Below, piece after piece: positions 24,008-32,715 of a stretch of DNA of 64,000 nt. The notes under the pieces were generated by a model. That model saw only the letters and a list, made by a program, of their open reading frames with translations, made no database searches and was not told where the DNA came from. The translations under genes were made by a program, and so were the position numbers. Origin of the DNA: DASUPK01 sp963804595 (GTDB lineage: Bacteria > Actinomycetota > Thermoleophilia > Solirubrobacterales > 70-9); NCBI GenBank assembly GCA_963804595.1, contig CAWDQZ010000019.1:186001-250000 (forward strand), in the 5' to 3' direction. How positions within the stretch are numbered: position 1 is the first letter of the stretch; each line of letters starts with the position of its first letter.

Positions 24008-25125
24008 CGATGCGGTACATGGACGAGTTCCGCGACGCGGAGCTCGGCCGAGCCCTCGCCGGGAAGATCCTCGGCGCCGTGGAGCCGGGCCGCCACTACA
24101 AGGTGATGGAGGTCTGCGGCGGCCACACCCACTCGATCTACAAGTACGGGATCGACGACCTGCTCCCCGAGAACGTGGAGCTGGTCCACGGCCCCGGCTG
24201 CCCCGTCTGCGTGATCCCGATGGGCCGTGTGGACGACGGGATCGCCATGGCGACGGAGAACGACATCATCTTCGCCTGCTTCGGGGACATGATGAGGGTG
24301 CCGGGGTCGGAGAAGACCCTGACCGAGGCCAAGGCCGACGGGGCAGACATCAGGATGGTCTACTCGCCGCTCGATGCGCTGCGCCTCGCCAAGCAGAACC
24401 CGGATCGCGAGGTCGTGTTCTTCGCGATCGGTTTCGAGACGACGGCTCCGTCAACCGCCCTGACGATGCGGCGCGCGCGGGCGGAGGGCGTCACGAATTT
24501 CTCCTGCATGTGCAACCACGTCACGATCGTCCCCCCGCTCCGCGCACTGCTCGACTCGCCCGACCTGCGCCTCGACGGCTTCATCGGACCCGGCCATGTC
24601 TCGACCGTGGTCGGCTGCCGCCCCTTCGAGTTCATCCCGAAGGACTACGGCAAGCCGGTCGTCGTCGCGGGCTTCGAGCCGCTCGACATCCTGCACGCGA
24701 TCCGCATGATCCTGGCGCAGCTCTCCGATGGTCGCTGCGAGGTGGAGAACCAGTACAGCCGCGTGGTCCCCTACGACGGCAACCCGGCCGCGCTCAAGGT
24801 GATGTCCGAGGTCTTCGAGCTTCGGCCCCACTTCGAGTGGCGCGGGCTCGGGTTCATCTCGCAGAGCGCGCTGAAGCTCAGCGACGCATATGCGGAGCTC
24901 GATGCCGAGAAGCGCTTCGGCGTGCCCGGCGTCCGTGTGGCGGACCCGAAGGCGTGCCAGTGCGGGGAGGTGCTGAAGGGTGTGATCAAGCCCTACGAGT
25001 GCAAGGTCTTCGGCACGGCCTGCACGCCCGAGCATGCGATCGGCACGTGCATGGTCTCGCCGGAGGGTGCCTGCGCGGCCTACTACAACTACGGGCGCTT
25101 CGCCCGCGAGAAGGAGCTCGTGTGA
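24004..25125 (+). CDS. hypD: Hydrogenase maturation factor HypD
   Basis: 373 residues (GTG 24004; ATG 24010 possible). MEVCGGHTHSIYKYGIDDLLPENVELVHGPGCPVCVIP holds the conserved Cys pairs used for Fe ligand assembly. CMCNHVTIVPPL follows, and the C-terminal domain QCGEVLKGVIKPYECKVFGTACTPEHAIGTCMVSPEGACAAYYNYGRF provides the [4Fe-4S] cluster and redox cysteines. With HypC it is the scaffold on which CN and CO are attached to iron. Confidence 0.96.
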   Translation: MTMRYMDEFRDAELGRALAGKILGAVEPGRHYKVMEVCGGHTHSIYKYGIDDLLPENVELVHGPGCPVCVIPMGRVDDGIAMATENDIIFACFGDMMRVPGSEKTLTEAKADGADIRMVYSPLDALRLAKQNPDREVVFFAIGFETTAPSTALTMRRARAEGVTNFSCMCNHVTIVPPLRALLDSPDLRLDGFIGPGHVSTVVGCRPFEFIPKDYGKPVVVAGFEPLDILHAIRMILAQLSDGRCEVENQYSRVVPYDGNPAALKVMSEVFELRPHFEWRGLGFISQSALKLSDAYAELDAEKRFGVPGVRVADPKACQCGEVLKGVIKPYECKVFGTACTPEHAIGTCMVSPEGACAAYYNYGRFAREKELV

Positions 25126-26222
25126 CACCGGACTCAGCCGTCTCCGAGCGCGAGCAGAAGGTCCTCCGGATTATCGAGACCGCGCGGGCCAAGCGCCCGC
25201 GATTCAAGGACGAGACCGTGACGATGGCGCACGGGGCCGGCGGCAAGGCGACCCAGACCCTGATCGAGGGCCTGCTGGTGCCAGCCCTCGCCAAGGAGGG
25301 CGACACCCTGGAGGAGATGGGCGACGCGGGTGTGGTCCGGATCGACGATCTGGGCATCGCCCTGTCCACCGACAGCTACGTCGTGCGCCCGATCACCTTT
25401 CCCGGCGGCTCGATCGGCGAGCTCGCGGTGAACGGAACCGCCAATGACATCGCCGTTGCGGGTGCGAAGCCCAAGGCGCTCAGTCTTTCGTTGATCCTGG
25501 AGGAGGGCCTGTCGGCGGATGAGCTCCGTGCACAGGTCGAGGCGATCGTGGCGGCCGCCGAGGCAGCCGAGGTCGAGATCGCGACCGGCGACACGAAGGT
25601 CGTCGAGCGCGGTCACGCGGACGGGATGTACATCTGCACCGCGGGCATCGGCAAGGTCGATCCGAGGGCCCAGCTCTCGCCGCGTGGGCTGCGCCCCGGT
25701 GATCGCGTCCTGGTCTCCGGCACGGTCGGAGACCATGGCTCGGCGATCATGCTCGCCCGCGACGAGTTCTCGCTCGACGCCGAGATCGTCTCCGACACCC
25801 GCCCGCTCTGGCCGGCGGTCGACGCCCTGCTCGACACCGCGGGCGCCGAGCTGCACTGCATGCGCGATGCGACCCGCGGCGGCGTGGCATCGGTGCTCAA
25901 CGAGTTGGCGCGGGCGTCGGGTGTCGCGATCAGCGTTCGGGAGGCCGACGTACCGGTCAACTCCGCCGTCCAGGGAGCGGCCGAGATGTTGGGCATCGAC
26001 CCGATGTACGTCGCCAACGAGGGAAAGCTGGTGGCCTTCGTCGCCCCGGAGCGGGCGGAGGACGCCGTCGCCGCCCTCCGATCGGTTCCCGGGTGTGAGG
26101 ACGCGGCGGAGATCGGAGAAGTGAAGGGAGAGCCGCCCGGGATGGTGCTCGTCGAGACCGCATTCGGAGGAAAGCGGGTCATGGACCAGTTGGTCGGAGA
26201 CCCACTTCCCAGGATCTGCTGA
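25122..26222 (+). CDS. hypE: Hydrogenase maturation protein HypE (thiocarbamate dehydratase)
   Basis: About 366 residues from GTG 25122, overlapping the hypD stop as GTGA. The ATP-binding AIR-synthase-like fold shows MAHGAGGKATQTLIEGLL, STDSYVVRPITFPGGSIGELAVNGTANDIAVAGAKP and CMRDATRGGVASVLNELA. The C-terminus ends PRIC, the flexible tail whose Cys is carbamoylated by HypF and dehydrated to thiocyanate, the source of the CN ligands. A much longer in-frame extension exists upstream but overlaps hypD. Confidence 0.96.
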   Translation: MTPDSAVSEREQKVLRIIETARAKRPRFKDETVTMAHGAGGKATQTLIEGLLVPALAKEGDTLEEMGDAGVVRIDDLGIALSTDSYVVRPITFPGGSIGELAVNGTANDIAVAGAKPKALSLSLILEEGLSADELRAQVEAIVAAAEAAEVEIATGDTKVVERGHADGMYICTAGIGKVDPRAQLSPRGLRPGDRVLVSGTVGDHGSAIMLARDEFSLDAEIVSDTRPLWPAVDALLDTAGAELHCMRDATRGGVASVLNELARASGVAISVREADVPVNSAVQGAAEMLGIDPMYVANEGKLVAFVAPERAEDAVAALRSVPGCEDAAEIGEVKGEPPGMVLVETAFGGKRVMDQLVGDPLPRIC

Positions 26223-26247
26223 AGCTGGACAACCCCTAGGAGGAAAG

Positions 26248-27336
26248 ATGGCCAACGCAGTCGAGTTCGTACCGGACCAGGCGAAGACGGAGGCAGTCGA
26301 AGCCCACGTCATCTGGATGACCACCGGCTTGGGCTGCGATGGCGACTCGGTCGCTATGACCTCGGCCGTCGATCCGAGCCTCGAGGACATCGTCACCCAG
26401 GCGATCCCCGGGATGCCCAAGGTGATCGTCCACAACCCCGTGCTCGCCTACGAGAACGGCGATGAGTTCATGCAGGCCTGGTACGACGCCGAGGCCGGGA
26501 AGCTCGACCCGTTCGTGCTCATCGTCGAGGGCTCGATCCCGAACGAGGAGCTCTCGGGAGAGGGCTACTGGGCGGCGATGGGAACCGACCACGACACTGG
26601 CCAGCCGATCACCACCAACGAGTGGGTGGACCGGCTCGCGCCGAAGGCGGCGGCGGTGGTTGCGCTCGGGACCTGCGCGACCTACGGCGGCATCCCGGCG
26701 ATGAAGAACAACCCGACGGGTGCGATGGGTGTCGCCGACTACCTCGGCTGGGACTGGAAGTCGAGCGCCGGCCTCCCGGTGGTGAACATCCCTGGCTGTC
26801 CGACTCAGCCCGACAACACCACCGAGTCGCTGCTCTATCTGGCTCTGCATCTCGCCGGGCGCGCTCCGGTTCCCGACCTGGACGAGGCCCACCGCCCGAC
26901 CTGGCTCTTCGGCCGCACGGTCCGCGAATCCTGCAACCGAGGCGGCTTCTCCGAGCAGGGAGAGTTCGCCACCGAGTACGGCTCCGACCACCGCTGCCTG
27001 GTGAAGCTCGGCTGCAAGGGGCCGGTCGTCAAGTGCAACGTGCCGATCCGCGGTTGGCAGAGCGGCGTTGGAGGCTGCCCCAACGTGGGAGGCATCTGCA
27101 TGGCGTGCACGATGCCCGGCTTCCCCGACAAGTACATGCCCTTCATGGACGAGGACCGGTGGGGCGGCATGGCCTCGAGCTTGGAGAAGTTCACGATCGG
27201 TCCGATCGTGCGCGGCTTCCGGAAGCGGAACATCCGCAACAAGTTCGACAAGGAGCCCGAGTGGCGCCGGCCGGGAAATCAGCTGACCACTGGCTATCGG
27301 TCCCGGTCCGCGGGCTACTCCCCGCCCGGGTCGTAG
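26248..27336 (+). CDS. hhyS: Group 1h [NiFe]-hydrogenase small subunit
   Basis: 362 residues with no Tat signal, as expected for the cytoplasmic group 1h/actinobacterial type. The proximal-cluster motif reads GLGCDGDS, so C30 is followed by D33 where most small subunits have Cys. Further cluster ligands are in ALGTCATYGGIPA, NIPGCPTQP, SDHRCLVKLGCKGPVVKCNVP and GGCPNVGGICMACTMPGFPDKY. It relays electrons from the active site, presumably to the respiratory chain. TAGGAGGAAAG ribosome-binding site; 25 bases after hypE. Confidence 0.95.
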   Translation: MANAVEFVPDQAKTEAVEAHVIWMTTGLGCDGDSVAMTSAVDPSLEDIVTQAIPGMPKVIVHNPVLAYENGDEFMQAWYDAEAGKLDPFVLIVEGSIPNEELSGEGYWAAMGTDHDTGQPITTNEWVDRLAPKAAAVVALGTCATYGGIPAMKNNPTGAMGVADYLGWDWKSSAGLPVVNIPGCPTQPDNTTESLLYLALHLAGRAPVPDLDEAHRPTWLFGRTVRESCNRGGFSEQGEFATEYGSDHRCLVKLGCKGPVVKCNVPIRGWQSGVGGCPNVGGICMACTMPGFPDKYMPFMDEDRWGGMASSLEKFTIGPIVRGFRKRNIRNKFDKEPEWRRPGNQLTTGYRSRSAGYSPPGS

Positions 27337-27369
27337 ACGACCACCTTCGAGCAGAGGAGAGAGAAGAAA

Positions 27370-29154
27370 ATGGCATCCACAGAGACTCCGACGACATCGA
27401 AGAAGGTCGCCGTCAAGGAGATGTCCTGGGACCCGATCACGCGGATCGTGGGGTCATTGGGCATTCATACCGAGATCGACTTCGACGCCAAGAAGGTCGA
27501 GAAGGCGTGGTCGACCTCGATGATCTTCCGAGGGTTCGACATCTTCATGAAGGGGATCGACCCTCGGGACACGCATTTCATCACCAGCCGCATCTGCGGC
27601 ATCTGCGGCGACAACCACTGCACGACGTCCTGCCTGAACCAGAACATGGCCTACGGCGTGAAGCCGCCGGCGCTGGGTGACCTGGGTTACAACCTGGCCG
27701 AGACCGCGGACTACATGTTCGACCACGCGATCTTCAACGACTGCATGGCGAATGTGGACTTCTGCGAGCAGATGGTCAAGGAGACCAACCCGAGCCTGCT
27801 CAAGACGGCCGAGTCGACCGCGGCGCCCGGTCAGGACGTCCACGGCTACAAGACGATCGCCGACATCATGCGGGCGCTCAACCCGTTCACAGGCGACTTC
27901 TACCTGGAGACGCTGCAGGTGGCCCGCTACACGCGCGAGATGTACTGCCTGTTCGGCGGCCGGCACACCCACCCCTCGACGATCATGCCGGGCGGGGTGT
28001 CGGTCGACATCACGCACCAAACCTGCACGGACTACTACGTGCGGCTGATGCGCTACATCGACTACGTCAAGCGGGCTGTGCCGATGCACGACGACCTCTA
28101 CGACTTCTTCCTGCAGGAGTTGCCGGGGTACGACATGGTCGGGTATCGCGACACGGACCTCGTCTGCTGGGGCTATTTCGACGACCCCGACTACGTCGAC
28201 TACGACTACCGGAACATGACCGAGTGGGGGCGCAAGCGCTACATCACCCCCGGAGTCGTGCTGAAGGGCGAGCTGATCACGACCGACCTGGTCGAGATCA
28301 ACCTGATGATCAGGATCCTGCTCGGCAGCTCGTACTTCGACGACTGGACGAACGAGGAGACGTTCGTCACGCAGGACCCGCTCGGGAATCCGGTCGACAA
28401 GCGCCATCCGTGGAACAAGGTGACCCTGCCGAAGCCGCAGAAGCGGGATTGGCAGGACAAGTACAGCTGGGTCGCCTCGCCGCGGATCTACGACGAACGG
28501 AACGACACCTATGTCGCCTGTGACACGGGCGGCGGCCCGTTCGCCCGCTCGTGGGTGACGGCGAAGGCCGGCCTCGTGGACTTCGGCTACGCCAAGGCCA
28601 CGGGCGAAAGCATCAAGATGGTCCTGCCGCGGACGGCCTCGAAGCCCGAGATGGAGCTCGAGTGGAAGATCCCGGAGAAGTCCAACGCAATCGAGCGGGA
28701 CCGGGCGCGGACGTATCACGAGGCGTTCTCCGCGCTGATCGGACTCCACAACCTGGAGCGGGCGCTGACCGAGGTCCGGGCGGGCCGGACGAAGTCGTGG
28801 AACGACTTCAACGTCCCGCAGGAAGCCGTCTCGGTTGGTTTCGCCGAGGCGGCCCGCGGTGTGCTCTCCCACCACATGGTGATCCAGGACGGCAAGGTGG
28901 CGAACTACCAGCCCTACCCGCCGACGCCGTGGAACAGCAACCCGCGCGACACCCATGGGACCCCCGGCCCCTACGAGGATGCGGTGCAGAACACGCCGAT
29001 CTTCGAGGAGAACGGACCCGAGAAGTTCAAGGGCGTGGACATCATGCGGGCGGTGCGGAGCTTCGATCCGTGCCTGCCGTGCGGCGTTCACATGTATGAC
29101 CAGCGCGGGGGCCAGGTCCGCAAGGTGACCCACACGCCCACCGGGATGTCCTAG
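27370..29154 (+). CDS. hhyL: Group 1h [NiFe]-hydrogenase large subunit
   Basis: 594 residues. The L1 motif SRICGICGDNH gives C76 and C79, and the L2 motif DPCLPCGVH gives C568 and C571, the four Ni-Fe ligands. H574 is the processing site; a 20-residue tail (MYDQRGG...TGMS) would be removed by the maturation protease. Motif style and operon content match the high-affinity, oxygen-tolerant group 1h enzymes that oxidise atmospheric H2 in Actinobacteria. That physiology is inferred from the family. 33-base gap to hhyS with GAGGAGAGAG before ATG. Confidence 0.95.
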   Translation: MASTETPTTSKKVAVKEMSWDPITRIVGSLGIHTEIDFDAKKVEKAWSTSMIFRGFDIFMKGIDPRDTHFITSRICGICGDNHCTTSCLNQNMAYGVKPPALGDLGYNLAETADYMFDHAIFNDCMANVDFCEQMVKETNPSLLKTAESTAAPGQDVHGYKTIADIMRALNPFTGDFYLETLQVARYTREMYCLFGGRHTHPSTIMPGGVSVDITHQTCTDYYVRLMRYIDYVKRAVPMHDDLYDFFLQELPGYDMVGYRDTDLVCWGYFDDPDYVDYDYRNMTEWGRKRYITPGVVLKGELITTDLVEINLMIRILLGSSYFDDWTNEETFVTQDPLGNPVDKRHPWNKVTLPKPQKRDWQDKYSWVASPRIYDERNDTYVACDTGGGPFARSWVTAKAGLVDFGYAKATGESIKMVLPRTASKPEMELEWKIPEKSNAIERDRARTYHEAFSALIGLHNLERALTEVRAGRTKSWNDFNVPQEAVSVGFAEAARGVLSHHMVIQDGKVANYQPYPPTPWNSNPRDTHGTPGPYEDAVQNTPIFEENGPEKFKGVDIMRAVRSFDPCLPCGVHMYDQRGGQVRKVTHTPTGMS

Positions 29155-29173
29155 TCACCACGGAGCGCTGGGA

Positions 29174-30091
29174 ATGTCCGTCGAAAGAGGCGAAGCGGTC
29201 AGCCCCGAGGCCCTGATCCAGAGGGTCGAGGAGCTGACCGCGCAGGTCGAGCGGATCCCCGACGCGGGGTCGCGCCGGGCGGCCGAGGACCTGATGTCGG
29301 CGGTGATCGACATGTACGGCCTGGGCCTGGCCAGGATCGTGGAGATCCTCGACTCGGACGAGGGCGCGACGGAGATCAAGCAGCGGCTGGTGGACGACGG
29401 CGTCGTCGCCAGCCTGATGTTGATCCACGACCTCTATCCCGTCCCGATCGAGGAGCGGGTGGCCGAGGCGCTCGACGACGTCAGGCCCTACATGGAGTCG
29501 CACGGGGGCAACGTCGAGCTGGTCTCACTGGATGACGGCGTCGCGCGCATCCGGCTCGAGGGCAGCTGCGACGGTTGCCCGGCCTCCTCGTCGACGCTCG
29601 AGCTGGCGATCAAGACCGCACTCGAGGAGAGGGCACCCGACCTGCTGGGCATCGAGGTCGAGGGAATCGAGCAGGACCTGCTCGATCCCGTCGAGGTGAC
29701 CGGCACTCCACTGCCCGTCGTGCAGGCGGGTGGCTCGAACGGCACCCCCGCCGTTCCGGCGCCGCCCGGATCGTCGGGCTGGCACGAGCTCAACGGCGAG
29801 CTCGACGGCCTTGGCGAAGATCAGCTCACCCTGATCGAGGTGGGCGGCACGCGGATCGTCGTGGCCCGGGTAGAGGGCTCGCTGCTCGCCTACCTCGACT
29901 CCTGCCCGAGCTGTCGGGGCTCGATCGCGGAGGCTGAACTCGACGAGGGGATGCTCACCTGCCCGACCTGTGACCGCCGCTACTTCCTGCCGAGGGCCGG
30001 GCGCTCGCTCGACGACGAGCAGCTCCACCTTGGACCCGTGCCGCTGCTCGCTTCGGAGAGCGAGGGGGTGCGGGTGGCGCTGGCCCGATGA
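29174..30091 (+). CDS. NifU-domain / Rieske-like iron-sulfur protein of the hydrogenase operon
   Basis: 305 residues. An N-terminal helical region (~1-90), then a NifU C-terminal-type domain (95-170) with C132-x2-C135 in EGSCDGCPASS, a Pro/Gly linker, and a Rieske-like barrel (205-300). In that barrel the usual CxH...CxxH is replaced by C244-PS-C247 and C263-PT-C266. Related NifU/Rieske proteins (HhyE/HucE) are thought to carry electrons from these hydrogenases. The four-Cys site suggests a rubredoxin-like, zinc or all-Cys cluster here. Ends in an ATGA overlap with the next gene. Confidence 0.85.
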   Translation: MSVERGEAVSPEALIQRVEELTAQVERIPDAGSRRAAEDLMSAVIDMYGLGLARIVEILDSDEGATEIKQRLVDDGVVASLMLIHDLYPVPIEERVAEALDDVRPYMESHGGNVELVSLDDGVARIRLEGSCDGCPASSSTLELAIKTALEERAPDLLGIEVEGIEQDLLDPVEVTGTPLPVVQAGGSNGTPAVPAPPGSSGWHELNGELDGLGEDQLTLIEVGGTRIVVARVEGSLLAYLDSCPSCRGSIAEAELDEGMLTCPTCDRRYFLPRAGRSLDDEQLHLGPVPLLASESEGVRVALAR

Positions 30092-30777
30092 GCGGAAACG
30101 GGCGCGCCATCGGCGACGCGGTGGCCGCCCGGAGGCGGACCAACGTGATCGCGGGACTGCGTGGCATGCGGCGCGGACCAGAGCGCTCGGCCGGAACGGA
30201 GCTGGGCGGCGACGGACCCGGCCGCGGCGAGGAGCGGTGCGATCTGTGCGGGGTCGGCATCCCCTCCGAACACGAGCACCTGCTCCATCTCGGCGAGCGG
30301 AGGATCCTCTGCGCCTGTGCGACCTGCTGGGCCCAGCGCTCGGGTGATCCCGAGCTGCGGCCGACCGGCAGCCGCGTGGTCTGGCTGGACGACTTCGAGC
30401 TGCCCGGAGAGGTCTGGGCGAGGCTCGAGGTGCCGATAGGTCTCGCCTTCTTCATGCGGAGCAGCTCGGTCGGGGGGATGGTCGCCATGTATCCCAGCCC
30501 GGCCGGCGCCACCGAGTCCGAGCTCAAGCTCGACGCCTGGGAGGACTTGCGGGCGCTCAATCCCGAACTGGACTCGCTCGAGCCGGACGCGGAGGCGCTG
30601 GTCGTCAATCGGATCTCCGAGCCTCCCGCATACGTGATCGCGCCGATCGACGAGTGCTACGGCCTGGTGGGGGCGGTCAAGGTCAGCTGGGAGGGGATCT
30701 CGGGTGGAGACGCCATCGAGCGCGCCGTTCCGACCTTCTTCGAGCGTCTTCGGCAACGCTCGCGGAAGCCGCGATGA
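30088..30777 (+). CDS. DUF5947-type hydrogenase-associated protein
   Basis: 229 residues. A basic, probably flexible N-terminus precedes a metal-binding motif ERCDLCGVGIPSEHEHLLHLGERRILCACATCWAQR (four Cys in CxxC...CxxC plus His residues). A mixed alpha/beta domain follows, with FMRSSSVGGMVAMYPSPAGATESEL and CYGLVGAVKVSWEGISGG. I associate this with DUF5947, found in group 1h loci; role unknown. The Cys/His site suggests zinc or iron-sulfur binding. Overlaps both neighbours by four bases. Confidence 0.75.
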   Translation: MSGNGRAIGDAVAARRRTNVIAGLRGMRRGPERSAGTELGGDGPGRGEERCDLCGVGIPSEHEHLLHLGERRILCACATCWAQRSGDPELRPTGSRVVWLDDFELPGEVWARLEVPIGLAFFMRSSSVGGMVAMYPSPAGATESELKLDAWEDLRALNPELDSLEPDAEALVVNRISEPPAYVIAPIDECYGLVGAVKVSWEGISGGDAIERAVPTFFERLRQRSRKPR

Positions 30778-31529
30778 GCGAGCGGCTCGAGGAGATGGCC
30801 GGGGGCGGTGCCCCGCGCCCGCGTCCGCCGGAGGTCGATGCCGACACGGCGGAGCGGGGGGAGCCGGAAACCTCCCCCCGGCCCGGCGAGCCGGGGCTAC
30901 AGCTGACGGTCACGGGAGTCGAGGCGATCCCGCACGCCGCCGCGCCGACGCTCGCTTTCACGCTCGAGGTCAGCGACCGGTCCGGCCGCGAGGTCTTCAT
31001 GGCCGGCCTCAGCGTCCAGATCCAGATCGAGCCGGCGAAGCGCACCTATGGCGATGCGGAGCGTGCGAAGCTGACCGAGCTGTTCGGCGACCCGCACCGC
31101 TGGGCGACCACGGCGCAGCGGATGCACTGGACGAGCGAGAGCGTGCTGCTTCCGTCGTTCACCGGATCCACCACGGCTCGGATCGAGGTGCTCTGCAATT
31201 ACGACGTGGAGCTCGCTGGCGCGAAGTACTTCCACTCCGTCACCGAGGGCGAGATTCCGCTCGCCTTCCACTTCAACGGCAGCGTCTACTACTCGGGCGA
31301 CGAGGGACGGCTGCAGATCGTGCAGGTCCCCTGGGACACGACCGCGGACTTCAAGATGCCCGCCTCGACCTGGCGGGACATGATCGACTCCTACTACCCG
31401 TTCCGCGGCTGGGTGCCGGTCCACCGGGACACCCTCGACGCCCTCCAGCGGCTCAAGGCCAGGCTCGGAGCACCGACCTTCGACGCCGCGATCAGCGAGC
31501 TGCTCGCGAAGGAGAGCTTCGATGAATGA
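30774..31529 (+). CDS. DUF6084-type hydrogenase-associated protein
   Basis: 251 residues from the overlapping ATG at 30774. After ~40 acidic, disordered residues the domain begins LQLTVTGVEAIPHAAAPTLAFTLEVSDRSGREVFMAGLSVQIQIEPAKRTY, a beta-sandwich-like pattern, and includes EVLCNYDVELAGAKYFHSVTEGEIPLAFHFNGSVYYSG. The C-terminus is helical (DTLDALQRLKARLG). No catalytic motif or signal peptide. I recall it as DUF6084, restricted to these loci; perhaps a scaffold for enzyme assembly. The next gene starts eight bases before its stop. Confidence 0.72.
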   Translation: MSERLEEMAGGGAPRPRPPEVDADTAERGEPETSPRPGEPGLQLTVTGVEAIPHAAAPTLAFTLEVSDRSGREVFMAGLSVQIQIEPAKRTYGDAERAKLTELFGDPHRWATTAQRMHWTSESVLLPSFTGSTTARIEVLCNYDVELAGAKYFHSVTEGEIPLAFHFNGSVYYSGDEGRLQIVQVPWDTTADFKMPASTWRDMIDSYYPFRGWVPVHRDTLDALQRLKARLGAPTFDAAISELLAKESFDE

Positions 31530-32715
31530 GGCGATGGAGGAGCTGGTCCGCTCGCTGCTCTACGAGGGCTACGCCCTCTATCCGTACACGCCCGGTGTCA
31601 AGAACGCAACCCCCACCCCGTTCGGGATCGTCTATCCGCCGACCTACGCGGAGGCCCAGCCGGCGGCCTTCTCGATGCTCAGGCTGGAGGCGGTGCTCGA
31701 GGGCGGCCCCGGGGACCGGATCACCGGCAAGGTGCTCTTCCTGCAGGCCACCGGCGAGCGTCACGAGGCCGGCGAGCGCTTCCTCGAGCTCGGGCCTCTC
31801 ACCCTGGCGGAGCTGGCCCGCAGCCCCGTTCGCGAGACCTTCGGCTTCCCGATGGACGAAGGGGAGCTCTGCGGCCGGGCCGCCATGCGCGCCGAGCTGC
31901 TCTCGCCCACGCTCGCCCGAATCCGCCTCTGCGTGCACAACGAGACCGAGATGGCCGGCGACCCGGCGGCTGTCGCGCGTGGGGAGGCCCTTCGTCACAG
32001 CCTGATCTCGACCCATCCGGTGCTCGAAGCCGAGGGCGGCCGCTTCGTCTCGCCGCTCGAGCGCCACGGCCCGGAGGGAGAGGCGGCGCTCGCCAGCGAG
32101 CCGATCAACACCTTTCCCGTGCTGCTGGGTGAGGAAGACCGAGCGGTGCTGGGCGCGGCGATCGTGCTGCCGGACCATCCAGAGTTGGCTCCGGAGAGCC
32201 TCGGGAACCTGTTCGACAACACCGAGATCGAGGAGGCGCTGCTGCTCCACGTCCACGCCCTCAGCGACGAGGAGAGGAAGGAGATCGCCGCGCGCGACCC
32301 GGCCGTCCGGGAGATGATCGAGCGGGCCGAGTCGACCACCGGTGACGAGATCCTGGGCCTGCACGGACGGCTTACCTACACGGAGCCCGAGACCGAGGGG
32401 CAGGCGCCGGCCAATGGCAGCCCGCCGAAGCCGCCACCCGGCCTCGACGAAGTCCAGGGCGAGAAGGAGATCGCCGCCGCGGGGACCACGGTTCGCCTCG
32501 GCGACAAGATCGTGCTGCGGCCCGGAACCGACGGTGACGTCTACGACAAGATCCTCGACGGCCGCACGGCTACCGTCGAGCGCATCTACCGCGGCTACGA
32601 CGAGCGCGTGTACCTGGGCGTCACCGTCGACGACGATCCCGGCCAGGAGCTGCTCCGCGAGACGGGGCGCTTCCTCTTCTTCTTCGCGGACGAGGTCGAG
32701 CCGGTCTCGAGATGA
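31522..32715 (+). CDS. Unknown hydrogenase-operon protein (397 aa)
   Basis: Not recognised as a characterised family. The N-terminal ~275 residues read LLYEGYALYPYTPGVKNATPTPFGIVYPPTYAEAQ, then HNETEMAGDPAAVARGEALRHSLISTHPVLEAEGGRFVSPLE, resembling a beta-rich enzyme or assembly domain. A Pro-rich linker leads to a C-terminal barrel (~310-395, VRLGDKIVLRPGTDGDVYDKILDGRTATVERIYRGYDERVYLGVTVDDDPGQELL) that looks like a KOW/SH3-like or HypC-like small barrel. No signal peptide or metal motif. Embedded in the operon by overlaps at both ends, so it is very likely needed for maturation or function. Confidence 0.8.
   Translation: MNEAMEELVRSLLYEGYALYPYTPGVKNATPTPFGIVYPPTYAEAQPAAFSMLRLEAVLEGGPGDRITGKVLFLQATGERHEAGERFLELGPLTLAELARSPVRETFGFPMDEGELCGRAAMRAELLSPTLARIRLCVHNETEMAGDPAAVARGEALRHSLISTHPVLEAEGGRFVSPLERHGPEGEAALASEPINTFPVLLGEEDRAVLGAAIVLPDHPELAPESLGNLFDNTEIEEALLLHVHALSDEERKEIAARDPAVREMIERAESTTGDEILGLHGRLTYTEPETEGQAPANGSPPKPPPGLDEVQGEKEIAAAGTTVRLGDKIVLRPGTDGDVYDKILDGRTATVERIYRGYDERVYLGVTVDDDPGQELLRETGRFLFFFADEVEPVSR

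Noticed and set aside
23877..25121. Long N-terminal extension of hypE
   Set aside because: The extension overlaps all of hypD in another frame and lacks protein-like composition; GTG at 25122 gives a standard HypE.
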